A DNA stretch of 64,000 bases, from NCBI RefSeq assembly GCF_002119685.1, contig NZ_CP021108.1, forward strand, positions 4,588,001 to 4,652,000. Direction: 5' to 3'. The notes below the pieces were generated by a model, which was not told the origin of the DNA, did no database searches, and was given only the letters and a program-made list of their open reading frames with translations. The stretch is from Bordetella genomosp. 8. GTDB taxonomy: Bacteria; Pseudomonadota; Gammaproteobacteria; Burkholderiales; Burkholderiaceae_B. Shown here piece after piece: positions 53,942-63,455 of this stretch; the first letter of the stretch is position 1, and the number at the start of each line of letters is the position of its first letter. The translations under genes were made by a program, and so were the position numbers.

Positions 53942-55267
53942 TTATCCCTGCGCGATGTTTCGATCTTTCGTCTCAGGCAACATGCGCCAGAGCACCAGGA
54001 AGCAGATGAAGGAAATGCCGGCCAGATACGAGGCGGGGATGTTCGGATCACCGGTGAACCGGATGAGCGCCGCCGCGATGAATGGCCCCGGCCCTGCCAG
54101 GACCGCCAGCGCAACGTTGTGTCCGATCGCGGCCCCGGTCGATCTGATGGACGCGGGAAACACCTCGACCAGCAGCACGACGTCCATCACCGCGGTGATC
54201 GCCACGAGCACGGCCAGTACCGCCAACGCGATCGAGATGGCGATGAAGTTTCCCGTGTTCATCAGCAGGAAGATGGGATACGCCAGCACGGTCAACGCGG
54301 CGGCGGAGAGCAGGACGAATCGGCGGCGTCCCAGGCGGTCGCTCAACAACCCGATGATGGGATGCGCAATGGAATAGACGACGAGGGCGGCGCTACATAG
54401 CCATAGCGAATCCGTCTTGCTCAATCCCACGGTCTGCGTCAGATGGTTGTTGGCGTAGGTAATGAAATAGTAGAGAGACACGCCAAACAGGGCCGAGAAA
54501 GCGAAACTGATGATGAAGGCCTTGCGCTTCTCCTGGCTCGAAACCGGCGGGATGCCTTGCTTGGCGCGACGTTCCTCCAGTTCCGCATACACAGGGGTGT
54601 CGCTCAACTTCCGTCGGATGTACATCGCGACGCCGGCCATGACGATGGAAGACAGGAATGGCAGCCTCCAGCCCCAGGCAGTCATTGCTTCGGCGGAAAT
54701 GCTGGAGGTCAGTGCCGCGGCGATTGCCGTGCCGGCCAGGAATGCAATGCCCGCTGTTCCGGTGATGACGCTCGCGGCTGTCGCCCTGCGGTTGTGCGGG
54801 GCGCTCTCGATAATGTAGATACCCGAACTGGACCACTCGCCGCCCACCATCATGCCCTGGAGGAATCGCAGGATGACCAGCAATATCGGTGCGGCTATCC
54901 CGATCGTCGCATAGCCCGGCAGCAAGCCGATCAAGGTGGTGACCAGGCCCATGCCGAAGACCGTGACGATCAAGACCGCGCGCCTGCCCAGGCGGTCACC
55001 CAGCGGACCGAGGACGAAGGCGCCGATCGGCCGGGAAAGAAATCCCACTGCAAAGACCGCCAGCGAGGAAAGCAGGGATACCCCTGGCGCCGTGGATGGA
55101 AAGAAGATCTGCCCGATGGTGGCGGCGAAATAGCCATAAATGGCGAAGTCGAACCATTCCATGAAATTGCCGATGCCCACGGCGATCGCACGCTTGCGCA
55201 AATCAACGTCCCCATTTTTTCCGGAGACTTCCCCTTGTGTTGCCCTTGCGAGGCTGGCGCTTGTCAT
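53942..55267 (-). CDS. MHS-family MFS transporter
   Basis: A 441-residue 12-helix transporter of the metabolite:H+ symporter family, normal in length. TM1 GNFMEWFDFAIYGYFAATIG and motif A GPLGDRLGRRAVLI are present, as is GGEWSSSGIYIIE in TM5. It is the first gene of the aldoxime/nitrile operon and divergent from a LysR gene, so it probably imports the pathway substrate (an aldoxime, nitrile or organic acid). It differs from the second MFS of the operon by lacking the large loop. Confidence 0.92.
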   Translation of the reverse strand: MTSASLARATQGEVSGKNGDVDLRKRAIAVGIGNFMEWFDFAIYGYFAATIGQIFFPSTAPGVSLLSSLAVFAVGFLSRPIGAFVLGPLGDRLGRRAVLIVTVFGMGLVTTLIGLLPGYATIGIAAPILLVILRFLQGMMVGGEWSSSGIYIIESAPHNRRATAASVITGTAGIAFLAGTAIAAALTSSISAEAMTAWGWRLPFLSSIVMAGVAMYIRRKLSDTPVYAELEERRAKQGIPPVSSQEKRKAFIISFAFSALFGVSLYYFITYANNHLTQTVGLSKTDSLWLCSAALVVYSIAHPIIGLLSDRLGRRRFVLLSAAALTVLAYPIFLLMNTGNFIAISIALAVLAVLVAITAVMDVVLLVEVFPASIRSTGAAIGHNVALAVLAGPGPFIAAALIRFTGDPNIPASYLAGISFICFLVLWRMLPETKDRNIAQG

Positions 55268-55364
55268 CGCCTTCTCCCTTCGACTTGATTAATGGCCGTG
55301 TTCGACCTGTGGAAGAAGGCTAAAGGTGGCGGCAAAATCAATCAAACGATTAATATAGATTGCC

Positions 55365-56291
55365 ATGATTAACGTCGCTAATATTGGTCGTCTCGACCTG
55401 AACCTTCTCCTGGTCTTTCATTGCCTGATGACGGAACGCAGCGTGACGCGCGCGGCGGCCATGCTGCACATCACGCAAGGAGCGGTAAGCGCATCGCTGA
55501 AGCGATTGAGAGAGCACTTCGGCGACGAACTGTTCGTGAGGACGGGATCCGGCATGGTGCCGACGCGACGCGCATTGGACTTGGCGCCGAGAGTCGCGGA
55601 AGCCCTCACTGCGGTGTCCGCCATGACGGGCGATCAGATTCGCCCGCCGGTCAAGGTGTCCAACCGAATCTTCAACATCGCCCTGTCCGACGACCTGGAA
55701 ACGTATCTCGCACCGGCCCTCGTCGGCGAGGCGGCCAGGTCGCTGGCAATTTCCTTTGCCTTCCATCAGACCAATAGCAGCCTTTGGAAGACCGCCCTCG
55801 CGGACCCCGACATGGACCTGGCGCTATGCGCCGAACCGAAGGAACTGACGTCCCAATTCTCCTCGCAGGTGTTGTTCTCTTCATCGTATTCCTGCCTTTA
55901 CGATGGACGGCGACTCAATCTGAGCAATCCGATTTCCCGCGAGGAATACCTGTCGCGTACGCACGTACGCGTTTCCTACGACGGCAGGCGAGGCTTCGTC
56001 GACGACCTGTTCCAAACCGCGGGGGCTGTACGGCGGGTATCCGCCTCGTTCACCCACTTCGGCGGCGTTCTCTCGGTCCTTGCGCTGGGCGATGGGATCG
56101 CCACATTGCCGACCTTTGCGGCGTACGCCTATGCGCGGATCGCGCACCTGACGGTAAGCCCCGTGCCTATGCACGTGCCGGCGTTTCGGGTCTTCATGAT
56201 CTGGAAGGTGCAAAGCACCGCCGACGATCAGAACCAGTGGCTGCGCGATTTCGTCGTTGAGAGGACGCGCGGTATCAATGTGGAGCAATGA
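55365..56291 (+). CDS. LysR family transcriptional regulator (NodD/NahR-like)
   Basis: A 308-residue regulator. The N-terminus reads LDLNLLLVFHCLMTERSVTRAAAMLHITQGAVSASLKRL, the HTH of the NodD/NahR/LinR branch. The wing is LFVRTGSGMVPTRRAL. It is divergent from the aldoxime/nitrile operon, separated by 97 bases, which makes it the likely controller responding to an aldoxime, nitrile or acid. AATC...GATT half-sites at about 55340-55360 in the AT-rich gap resemble NodD-type boxes, but a clean dyad is not seen. Confidence 0.92.
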   Translation: MINVANIGRLDLNLLLVFHCLMTERSVTRAAAMLHITQGAVSASLKRLREHFGDELFVRTGSGMVPTRRALDLAPRVAEALTAVSAMTGDQIRPPVKVSNRIFNIALSDDLETYLAPALVGEAARSLAISFAFHQTNSSLWKTALADPDMDLALCAEPKELTSQFSSQVLFSSSYSCLYDGRRLNLSNPISREEYLSRTHVRVSYDGRRGFVDDLFQTAGAVRRVSASFTHFGGVLSVLALGDGIATLPTFAAYAYARIAHLTVSPVPMHVPAFRVFMIWKVQSTADDQNQWLRDFVVERTRGINVEQ

Positions 56292-56473
56292 GCTCGGACG
56301 TACCGATAACTTATTTCCGCAGCCCCGGGGCTGGGAGCGTTGGACCCGGTGCGCTTCCGACCGTACAATCGCTTCGTGGGCGGAAACCGTGGCCCATGTT
56401 TGTCCGCACTACCTATTCCATTACCGGGACGGACCGGCTTCATTCATGAGCCTAGCGCTCACTGGAGCTTCCG

Positions 56474-56890
56474 ATGGTCGTCCTGGCACCTCGCGCGCGG
56501 CGCATTGTCTATGTCGCGCTCTTTGAAATCCTTGCGATCCTGTTGTCCGCGCCCATCCTGATGTTCCTGGGTGGCGGAAGTGCGGCCAACGCCATGGCCG
56601 TGGCCGCGGCGGTCACCGCGCTGGCTGTCGCATGGAACTACATCTTCAATACCCTGTTCGAAGCCTGGGAACGGCGCCACCGCGGGGGAGCGCGTACCGT
56701 GCGGCTTCGAGTCGTTCATGCGACCCTGTTCGAGGGGGGCCTCGCAGCGGCGGTATTGCCGTTGTATATGGTTTGGTACGACGTGAGCATATGGCAGGCG
56801 ATCAGGATGGAGGCCGCGGTGCTCGCCTTCTTCCTGGTTTTCACCTTCTGCTTCACCTGGTGTTTCGATACGCTCTTTGCCGCCCCTTAG
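56474..56890 (+). CDS. PACE-family multidrug efflux protein (AceI-like)
   Basis: A 138-residue, four-helix membrane protein built of two bacterial transmembrane-pair domains. Each domain begins with a similar pattern: RIVYVALFEILAILLSAPI and VHATLFEGGLAAAVLPLYM. The glutamate in the first helix (VALFE) is the residue required for chlorhexidine export in AceI. WNYIFNTLFEAWERR and FTWCFDTLF are conserved. A GGAGC site precedes the ATG. It is likely to expel biocides by proton exchange. The end overlaps the convergent autotransporter gene by four bases. Confidence 0.9.
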   Translation: MVVLAPRARRIVYVALFEILAILLSAPILMFLGGGSAANAMAVAAAVTALAVAWNYIFNTLFEAWERRHRGGARTVRLRVVHATLFEGGLAAAVLPLYMVWYDVSIWQAIRMEAAVLAFFLVFTFCFTWCFDTLFAAP

Positions 56891-59800
56891 AACCTGTAGC
56901 TGGCCTGCAACTGGAATACCTGCGCGGACACGTTCCCCGTATCGAAGAGGCGATCGTAGCTGGCGGAGACGTCCACGGACTTTCCGACCGGCAGCGTCAC
57001 GCCCAGCCCGGCCGACAGCATGCCGCGCGACGGCGCGACGCCCGGCAGCGAAAACCGCGTGCCGTCGCTGGCGGACGCGTTGACGTTGCGCCCGGCATCC
57101 AGCGTTTCGTAGGCATAGCCCACGCGCGCTTCCACCAGTGCGGGCTTATCCGCACTGGTGTGGAAAGGCAGTCCCACGGACAACTGCGCATAGGGTTGCA
57201 AGCTGCTGATGTCCTGTCCGCGCACATCCAGGTTCTGGCTGCCGGCGCCGGTCTCATCGAAGCTGTCGGCGTGGAAGTACTGATAGCGCAGGCCCATACG
57301 CGGCGTGACGATCACCGGCCCCGTGGCCATAGGCAGGCTGGCCTGCAGGCCAGCGGTGATTTCCTGCCCGTCGGTATTGCCGCGCGCGCTGTTCAGGCCG
57401 GGGAACGAGCGACGCGAGTTCAGGAAATCATAGGCCACGCCCACCGTGGCCGCGACGTCGACAGGACCGACTCGGCGGCTGCCGTAGCCCGCCAGCCGCA
57501 CAGTGTCGATCTTGCCGGAAGCCTCGTCCTCGGAGACGTCGACGTGGCTGTAGCCGCCCGCCACGCCCACGGTCCATGCGCCGGCCTGGCGATCGACGCC
57601 CGCCAGGAAGCCGTAGTGGCTGTCCTTGTAGCTGGGCGCCTCGTCGTTGCCGCGCACGTGCGCGGTATTGGAGACGACCTGCGCCCAGGCTTGCTGTCCC
57701 GGACGCGCGCAATCCGCGGCAGCTGCCGCATCGGCGCAGGCCTGTCCCAGGCGCGAAAGCAGCGCCTCGTTCACGCGCTGGCCCTCGCGTATGGCGGCCG
57801 AGCCGATGGCGCCGAAGATGGTGGCATTGGTGGGCGCGACGACGACAGTGCCGCCCGTGACCTGCGGGGACAAGGCCAACGTGGCGCCGGCGGCCTGGGT
57901 CTGTACGTCCTGGACAAAGCCGGCCGGCGTATTGCCCGTGATGCTGGAGAACTGGCCGGATACGCTACCCGCGTCCAGGATGCGGTAGGACGCGGCGCTG
58001 TAGGTGCCAGGACCGTACAGGACGTTCAGCGTGCCGGCCAGCGACGCGTTACCGCCCACCTTCAATTGCGATGCGCTGCTGGGGCTCACGTCGATGAACA
58101 AGGTGCCCGACGGCGATTGGGTGTAGTTGCCGGTGACGGTCAGTGTCCCGATCGATCCGCCCGGACGCACGGTGCCGTTGCTGACGACATTGCCGGCGAT
58201 GGTGCCGTGGCCGCGCAGCGTGCCCGCGCCGCCGATGGAAACGTCTCCCAGGATGCTGGCGCCAGGATGATCGGCATCGCCGACCTCGAACGTGCCGCCC
58301 ATGACCGACGTGCCGCCGCCATAGGTGTTCACGGCATTCACGATCAGTGTCCCGGCACCGTCCTTGATCAGGCCGCCGGTACCGGAGATGACGCCGTCGA
58401 ACACGGTGTCGTCGGCGCCGTTGACGGTCAAGGTATTGCCGCCCAGCGCGACGGTGCTGCCCGCCACGCCGGCCAAGGCGCCTATCGTCTGGTTGCCCCC
58501 CGCGGAGATGTCGAACGCGGCGGGACCGGCAAGATTCACCGCGCCGGTGGACGCCAGGCTGCCGCCCGCGGCTATCGCCAGGGTACCGGCATTGATGACG
58601 GTTCCGCCGGTATACGTATTGGCGCCACCCAGCGTCTGGGTGCCGTTGCCGTTCTTGACCAGGCCGCCCGTGCCGGCGATCACACCGTTGAAGCCACCGT
58701 TATTGGCGCTGGCTAGCGTCAGCGTATTGCCGCCGAGCGTAACGATGCTGCCAGTCGCGCCGTTCAGCGCGCCTATCGATTGGTTGCCGCCGCCCGAGAT
58801 ATCGAAACCGGTACCGCTCGCCATGAGGGAGACCGTTCCGCTGGGCGCAAGGCTGCCGCCCACGCCGATGGCGAGCGTACCCGCGTTGATGACCGTGCCG
58901 CCGGTATAGGTGTTGTTGCCCGTCAGCGTTTCCGTGCCGCTGCCGTTCTTGGTGAGTCCGCCGACGCCGCCGATCGAACCGCTGTAGATACCGTTGCTGG
59001 AGTCCCCCAACGTCACGTCATTGGCGCCCAGGACGATCGTACCGTCGCCGATCAGCGTGCCGAAGGTCTGCGTGCCGTTGCCCGCCGACAGGTCGAAGGT
59101 AGCGCCCGTGGCAAGGTTCACGAGGCCGGTAATGGACAGGCTCGCACCCGCGCCCAGCGCCAGTGTGCCCGCGTTGATGCTGGTATCGCCGGCGTAGGTA
59201 TTGGTGCCGTTCAGCGTCAGCTTCGCATTGCCGTCCTTCGTCAACCCGCCCGCGCCGGAGAGGTTGCCGCTCAGCGTCATGTCATTCGAGCCGAGCACGG
59301 TCAGGTCGGCATTGAGCAAAACATCGTTCGTCAACACCACGGCGCTGCTGGCATCCAGCGTGGACGCGCCGCCCACGGTGAAGGTGCCCGTGCCCAGCGC
59401 GGTGTTGCTGCCGACGACCAACCCGCCGGCGTTCAGCTTCACGCCACCGCCGAAGGTGTTCGCGCCACTCAGCGTTTGAATACCGGCACCGTTCTTGACC
59501 AGCGCGCCGTTCGCGCCGCCACTGATGCTGCCGTTGAAGGTGGTATTGGCTACACCGTTCAGCGTCAATGTGTTGCCGCCCGTCGCGACCGTGCTGCCCG
59601 CCACGCCGCTGAGCGAGCCGATCGATTGATTGCCGCCGCCCGAAATGTCGAATGTCCCCGTACCCGCGAGATTCACATTGCCGGTGGAGGCCAGGCTGCC
59701 GCCGGTGTTGAGCGCCAGCGTACCGTTATTGATGGTGGTGCCGCCGGTATACGTATTGGCATTTGTGAGTGTCACCGTCGCCGCACCGTTCTTGACCAGG

Positions 59801-61956
59801 CCGCCATCGCCGGAAATCGCCCCGCCGAGCACCAGGTCGTTGCTGCCCATCAGGTCAAGGTTAACGCCCGCTGCCAGAACGACATCGTTGCTCACACTGA
59901 TCGACACCTCCGCATCCAGCGAGGCGCTGCCGGCGACCGTCAGGTCGCCCGTGCCCAGCGCGCCGTTATCGCCCAGCACCAGACTGCCCGCGTTGAGCGT
60001 GGTCCCACCGGCAAAGGTATTGGGGCCGCCCAATATCTGCATGCCGCTTCCACTCTTGACCAGCGCGCCGGTGCCGATGATGCTTCCGTTGTATGACCCA
60101 GGGCCTGTGCCGCCCAGGGTGAGCGTATTGCCCCCGAGTTGGACCGTGCCAGCGGTACCATCCAGTGCGCCGATGGATTGGTTTCCACCATTCGAAATAT
60201 CGAAACCGGCGCCGGCCTGCATGAGCGTGACCGTGCCGGTGGACGCGAGGCTGCCGCCCGGGCCGATGGCGAGTACGCCCGCGTCGATGGTCGTGCCGCC
60301 CGTATAGGTGTTGGTGCCGGTCAGCGTTTCCCTGCCGGTTCCTTGCTTGAACAGCATGCCGCCCGCGCCGACGATCGAAAGTGTGAAGATGTCGTCGAGG
60401 GGGCCTCCGACGGCCAGGGAGTTGGCGCCCACATTGACCGTGCCGCCGCCGGCCAGGGGACCAAAGACCGGCGGGACGGTGCCCGCGGAAATATCCAGCG
60501 TGGCGCCAGTGGCGACGAACACGGGGGCGGTGGCGGACAGGCTTGCGCCCGCGCCCAGCGCCAGCGTGCCGGCACTGATCAGCGTGCCGCCGGTGTAGCT
60601 GTTGATGCCATTCAACGTCAGCGTGGCGGCGCCGTCCTTGCTCAACTGGCCTACGCCCGATAGATTGCCGTTCAGCGTCAAGTCATGCGTGCCCGACACG
60701 ATCAGGCCGGCATTCAGGACGACGTTGTTCGGCAGCGTGACGGCGGCGGTGGAATCGAGCGAGGCCGTGCCGCCCACGGTCAGCGTGCCCGCGCCCAGCG
60801 CGGCGCTGTTGCCGACGATCAGTCCGCCGGCGTTCAAGGTCACGCCGCCGGTAAAGGTATTCGCCCCGCTCAGCGTCTGGGCGCCGGCACCGTTCTTCAC
60901 CAGGCCACCGAAGCCGGTGATGGTGCCTGCGAATGCGGCGTCGCCCACGCCGTTCAGGGTCAGGTTGCTGCCGCCCAACGAGACCGTGCTGCCCGCGACG
61001 CCGGCCAGCGAACCGATCGTCTGGTTGCCTGCCGCGGAGATGTCGAAAGCGCCCGTGCCAGTCAGGTTCACCGCGCCCGTGGACAAAAGGCTTCCGCCCG
61101 CGCCGATCGCCAGCGTGCCGGAATTGATGGTGGTGCCGCCGGCATAAGTATTGGCGTTGGTGAGCGTCACCGTGGCCGCGCCGTTCTTGACCAGGCCGCC
61201 ATTGCCGGCGATGACGCCGCCGAGCGTCAGCGTGTTGCTTCCCAGCAGATTCAGGTCTGCGCCCGACGCCACATTGATATCGTTGGCCAGGTTGATCGCG
61301 GCGCTCGTTTCAAGCGTGGCCGCGCCGCCTATCGTGAGCGCACCCGTGCCCATTGCCGTGTCACTTCCCAACACGAGGCCGCCCGCGTTCAGCACGGTGC
61401 CGCCGGCATACGTATTGTCGCCATCCAGCATCTGCACGCCAGCGCCATTCTTGATCAGGCCGCCCGTGCCAGCCATGATGCCGCTGAAGATGGCATTGCC
61501 GACGCCATTGACCGTCAAGGTGCTGCCGCCCAGCGTGACGGTGCTGCCGGCTACGCCAGCCAACACACCAATGGATTGGTCGCCGGCGGAGATATCGAAG
61601 CCCGTGCCCGCACCCGTCAGGGTGACGGCCCCGGTAGAGGCCAGGCTGCCGCCCGCGCCGATGGCCAGCGTGCCGGCGTTGATCGTTGTGCCGCCGGTGT
61701 AGGTGTTGGTGCCGGTCATCGTTTCGGTACCGGAGCCTTCCTTGATAACCCCGCCCGTACCGCCGACCGATCCACTGAAGGTACCGTCGGTGGGGCCGCC
61801 GATCACGATGTGTTGTGCATATACCGCCGTGGGCAACATGCCGATCAATGTGACGGACGCCGACATATTGATCGCCCGTACGAGTATGGTGAGCCGGCTC
61901 CCGTGACCCCGTTTCCGGATCGAAACGCGGTCGACCAACGCTCTATCGAGAACCAT
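56887..61956 (-). CDS. type V autotransporter with repeated passenger domain
   Basis: A 1689-residue autotransporter. A long signal region (about 1-47, cut after VYA) is followed by a passenger made of about twelve related units of roughly 90-100 residues. Each unit starts near NTYTGGTTINAG and contains LAIGAGGSL, the autotransporter-associated beta-strand repeat (PF12951 type). The last about 260 residues are the beta barrel (GQQAWAQVVSNTAHVRG onward) ending in YRF, the expected C-terminal phenylalanine. AAGGGAAGGGGC precedes the ATG. It is likely to be exported to the cell surface as an adhesin or biofilm protein; no protease or pertactin-like motif was seen. Confidence 0.93.
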   Translation of the reverse strand: MVLDRALVDRVSIRKRGHGSRLTILVRAINMSASVTLIGMLPTAVYAQHIVIGGPTDGTFSGSVGGTGGVIKEGSGTETMTGTNTYTGGTTINAGTLAIGAGGSLASTGAVTLTGAGTGFDISAGDQSIGVLAGVAGSTVTLGGSTLTVNGVGNAIFSGIMAGTGGLIKNGAGVQMLDGDNTYAGGTVLNAGGLVLGSDTAMGTGALTIGGAATLETSAAINLANDINVASGADLNLLGSNTLTLGGVIAGNGGLVKNGAATVTLTNANTYAGGTTINSGTLAIGAGGSLLSTGAVNLTGTGAFDISAAGNQTIGSLAGVAGSTVSLGGSNLTLNGVGDAAFAGTITGFGGLVKNGAGAQTLSGANTFTGGVTLNAGGLIVGNSAALGAGTLTVGGTASLDSTAAVTLPNNVVLNAGLIVSGTHDLTLNGNLSGVGQLSKDGAATLTLNGINSYTGGTLISAGTLALGAGASLSATAPVFVATGATLDISAGTVPPVFGPLAGGGTVNVGANSLAVGGPLDDIFTLSIVGAGGMLFKQGTGRETLTGTNTYTGGTTIDAGVLAIGPGGSLASTGTVTLMQAGAGFDISNGGNQSIGALDGTAGTVQLGGNTLTLGGTGPGSYNGSIIGTGALVKSGSGMQILGGPNTFAGGTTLNAGSLVLGDNGALGTGDLTVAGSASLDAEVSISVSNDVVLAAGVNLDLMGSNDLVLGGAISGDGGLVKNGAATVTLTNANTYTGGTTINNGTLALNTGGSLASTGNVNLAGTGTFDISGGGNQSIGSLSGVAGSTVATGGNTLTLNGVANTTFNGSISGGANGALVKNGAGIQTLSGANTFGGGVKLNAGGLVVGSNTALGTGTFTVGGASTLDASSAVVLTNDVLLNADLTVLGSNDMTLSGNLSGAGGLTKDGNAKLTLNGTNTYAGDTSINAGTLALGAGASLSITGLVNLATGATFDLSAGNGTQTFGTLIGDGTIVLGANDVTLGDSSNGIYSGSIGGVGGLTKNGSGTETLTGNNTYTGGTVINAGTLAIGVGGSLAPSGTVSLMASGTGFDISGGGNQSIGALNGATGSIVTLGGNTLTLASANNGGFNGVIAGTGGLVKNGNGTQTLGGANTYTGGTVINAGTLAIAAGGSLASTGAVNLAGPAAFDISAGGNQTIGALAGVAGSTVALGGNTLTVNGADDTVFDGVISGTGGLIKDGAGTLIVNAVNTYGGGTSVMGGTFEVGDADHPGASILGDVSIGGAGTLRGHGTIAGNVVSNGTVRPGGSIGTLTVTGNYTQSPSGTLFIDVSPSSASQLKVGGNASLAGTLNVLYGPGTYSAASYRILDAGSVSGQFSSITGNTPAGFVQDVQTQAAGATLALSPQVTGGTVVVAPTNATIFGAIGSAAIREGQRVNEALLSRLGQACADAAAAADCARPGQQAWAQVVSNTAHVRGNDEAPSYKDSHYGFLAGVDRQAGAWTVGVAGGYSHVDVSEDEASGKIDTVRLAGYGSRRVGPVDVAATVGVAYDFLNSRRSFPGLNSARGNTDGQEITAGLQASLPMATGPVIVTPRMGLRYQYFHADSFDETGAGSQNLDVRGQDISSLQPYAQLSVGLPFHTSADKPALVEARVGYAYETLDAGRNVNASASDGTRFSLPGVAPSRGMLSAGLGVTLPVGKSVDVSASYDRLFDTGNVSAQVFQLQASYRF
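58905..61710. repeat. five-unit super-repeat, two full copies, in autotransporter passenger
   Basis: On the minus strand the passenger units follow the order A-B-A'-B'-C twice, then A-A' (below 58.9 kb). A starts NTYTGG and contains a GFDIS block; B has a LGTGALTIGG-type block; A' has TGxFDIS; B' a DLTLxGNLSG block; C an ALGAGASLS block. The first copy runs about 61710-60315 and the second about 60315-58910, a period near 1.40 kb. This is a large direct repeat at both protein and DNA level. Confidence 0.8.
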
Positions 61957-62239
61957 GCCCCTTCCCTTACATTTTTTTGGAAATGCAGCGATTCTTATAC
62001 AGAAACGTCAGGATGAGAAGGTTTTTTCGATGTCGGATTCATCGGTCTGCGGCGGGAACCGTGATGGGTCAGCAAGCGTTACAGAACCATACAACCCCAG
62101 CCCCCTTTCATGCTCCGGTTGAACTGAACTCCAACTTTTAGTCCGTTCCAGCTGGGGGGTTTCATTACACCCCGGCAGCCTTGCCATTAAAGCGCTCGGA
62201 TGTGGCCTCTACTACGACAACCGAATCTTGAAGTTTGAA

Positions 62240-62776
62240 ATGAGCAATCGTATAAAGCTGCGCACGCTGAGCGGAACGTTTTTTCGAGCTATATCAGCTG
62301 ATAGGGTTGATGATGTGTTGTCACCGCCAGGAACGACCAGTGCAGGCCGCTATCATCGACCCGGTCAGACAACGCTCTATATAAGCCCGTTGCTCGAATG
62401 GGCAATCATTGCAGTGTCGGGGTATATGCGCGAAGACGGTTACCCCCGCGTTGTCGTTCCGCTAGAGGTCGGCCCATCGTGCGTCCTTGATCAGCATGAC
62501 GAGGAAGCGTGCCGCCTCCTCGGCATCGATCCGAATCTATCAAATGCATCTTGGCGCTCGGCCTTATCGCAAGGTCGGGAACCTACTTCCTGGCTTAATG
62601 CCGATGCCGCACGCAACGCTGGGGCGGACGGCATAATCGACTGCTCCCGGATGATCCCTGGAGGTTGGCACGTTGGCCTATTCCGCTGGAACAAGCTGGG
62701 GGGACCCGCAGTGACAGTCGCCGGCGCCCCCATCCCGATCAGGTTATCGAAGAGCGGACCAAAATGGGGTCTTTAG
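62240..62776 (+). CDS. RES-domain protein (RES-type toxin-like), no antitoxin adjacent
   Basis: A 178-residue protein from ATG 62240; a TTG at 62228 gives four more residues. The start FFRAISADRVDDVLSPPGTTSAGRYHRPGQTTLYISPLLEWAI is the RES pattern with conserved R-Y, the glutamate in PLLEWAI and a serine in DCSRM. RES proteins of RES-Xre pairs break down NAD. Normally a DUF2384/Xre antitoxin gene precedes the toxin. Here the 283 bases upstream hold no such gene. It is convergent with the nucleotidyltransferase gene, with four bases between them. It could be a degenerated or independently used member. Confidence 0.78.
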   Translation: MSNRIKLRTLSGTFFRAISADRVDDVLSPPGTTSAGRYHRPGQTTLYISPLLEWAIIAVSGYMREDGYPRVVVPLEVGPSCVLDQHDEEACRLLGIDPNLSNASWRSALSQGREPTSWLNADAARNAGADGIIDCSRMIPGGWHVGLFRWNKLGGPAVTVAGAPIPIRLSKSGPKWGL

Positions 62777-62780
62777 GCTT

Positions 62781-63362
62781 TCAGCTTTGCCTTGATGGAG
62801 TAGCGACGCGAAGGTAGGGCCACTTCTCCAGCCAGCCCTTGTCGACGTACCGCTGATTGAAGATATGGGCCTTTCGGTTTTCAAAACTAGGAGTAGGCCT
62901 AATGATCCCTTGGAACAAGTCCCGCAGGCCGAATGGTGCCAGCACCTCGATTCGCCCGTTGTCTTTTAGACGGACTGCAACGGCGGTGGCAGTCTCGGGC
63001 CATCTTCTGACTGAGTCAAAACTGCTCGTGTAGGGCTTATCGCCGTTGCGCTCGTGCATGTAGCTTTGATTTTTTACTGACCAGTCCAGCCGAGGGAGAT
63101 GTTTCGCAAGCCGTTTCTGTAACACTTGGTCACGAAGCGGACTCGCCCTTCGTCTGTCAAACCAGATGACGTCGACGTCCCCATCCCAAGCCACCGGACT
63201 ATCAAGCAGGCAATTCCAGACTGCCGCACGTATAAAACCGGCCCCGATCCAGCAGTCAGGCAGCCGCAAATCTCTGACAGCTTCCAGTGCGAACCGGCGA
63301 CAAGCGTCTGCATCGATGATAGCCCTCAGCCTGCTTTCATAAGTATCTGGCTCTTCGACCAT
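62781..63362 (-). CDS. nucleotidyltransferase-like protein (DUF925 type)
   Basis: A 193-residue protein that fits the family nucleotidyltransferase DUF925. The segment LPDCWIGAGFIRAAVWN and the metal-binding D-x-D in WDGDVDVIWFD are the main marks. A later ETATAVAVRLKDNGRIEVLAPFGLRDLFQGIIRPTP is typical. The family's substrate is unproven. It is convergent with the RES gene. The two together might form a small defence or stress cassette, but no direct link is evident. Confidence 0.82.
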   Translation of the reverse strand: MVEEPDTYESRLRAIIDADACRRFALEAVRDLRLPDCWIGAGFIRAAVWNCLLDSPVAWDGDVDVIWFDRRRASPLRDQVLQKRLAKHLPRLDWSVKNQSYMHERNGDKPYTSSFDSVRRWPETATAVAVRLKDNGRIEVLAPFGLRDLFQGIIRPTPSFENRKAHIFNQRYVDKGWLEKWPYLRVATPSRQS

Positions 63363-63455
63363 ATGTTGCTTCGCCTCAGATTGGCAATCGATGTACCGTC
63401 GTTACCCGTTGCGCAAAGCCCGCACGTTCGTAAACACCCCGCGCGGCCTTGGACA

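Noticed and set aside
56632..58716. Long open frame opposite the autotransporter gene (and others up to 62016)
   Set aside because: It is the antisense reading of a glycine/alanine-rich repetitive gene with high GC. The repeated protein patterns mirror the autotransporter units, and no ribosome site or family was seen.
58905..61710. Regular repeats resembling a CRISPR or satellite array
   Set aside because: The repeats are in frame, encode protein strands and have no short conserved repeat with unique spacers.
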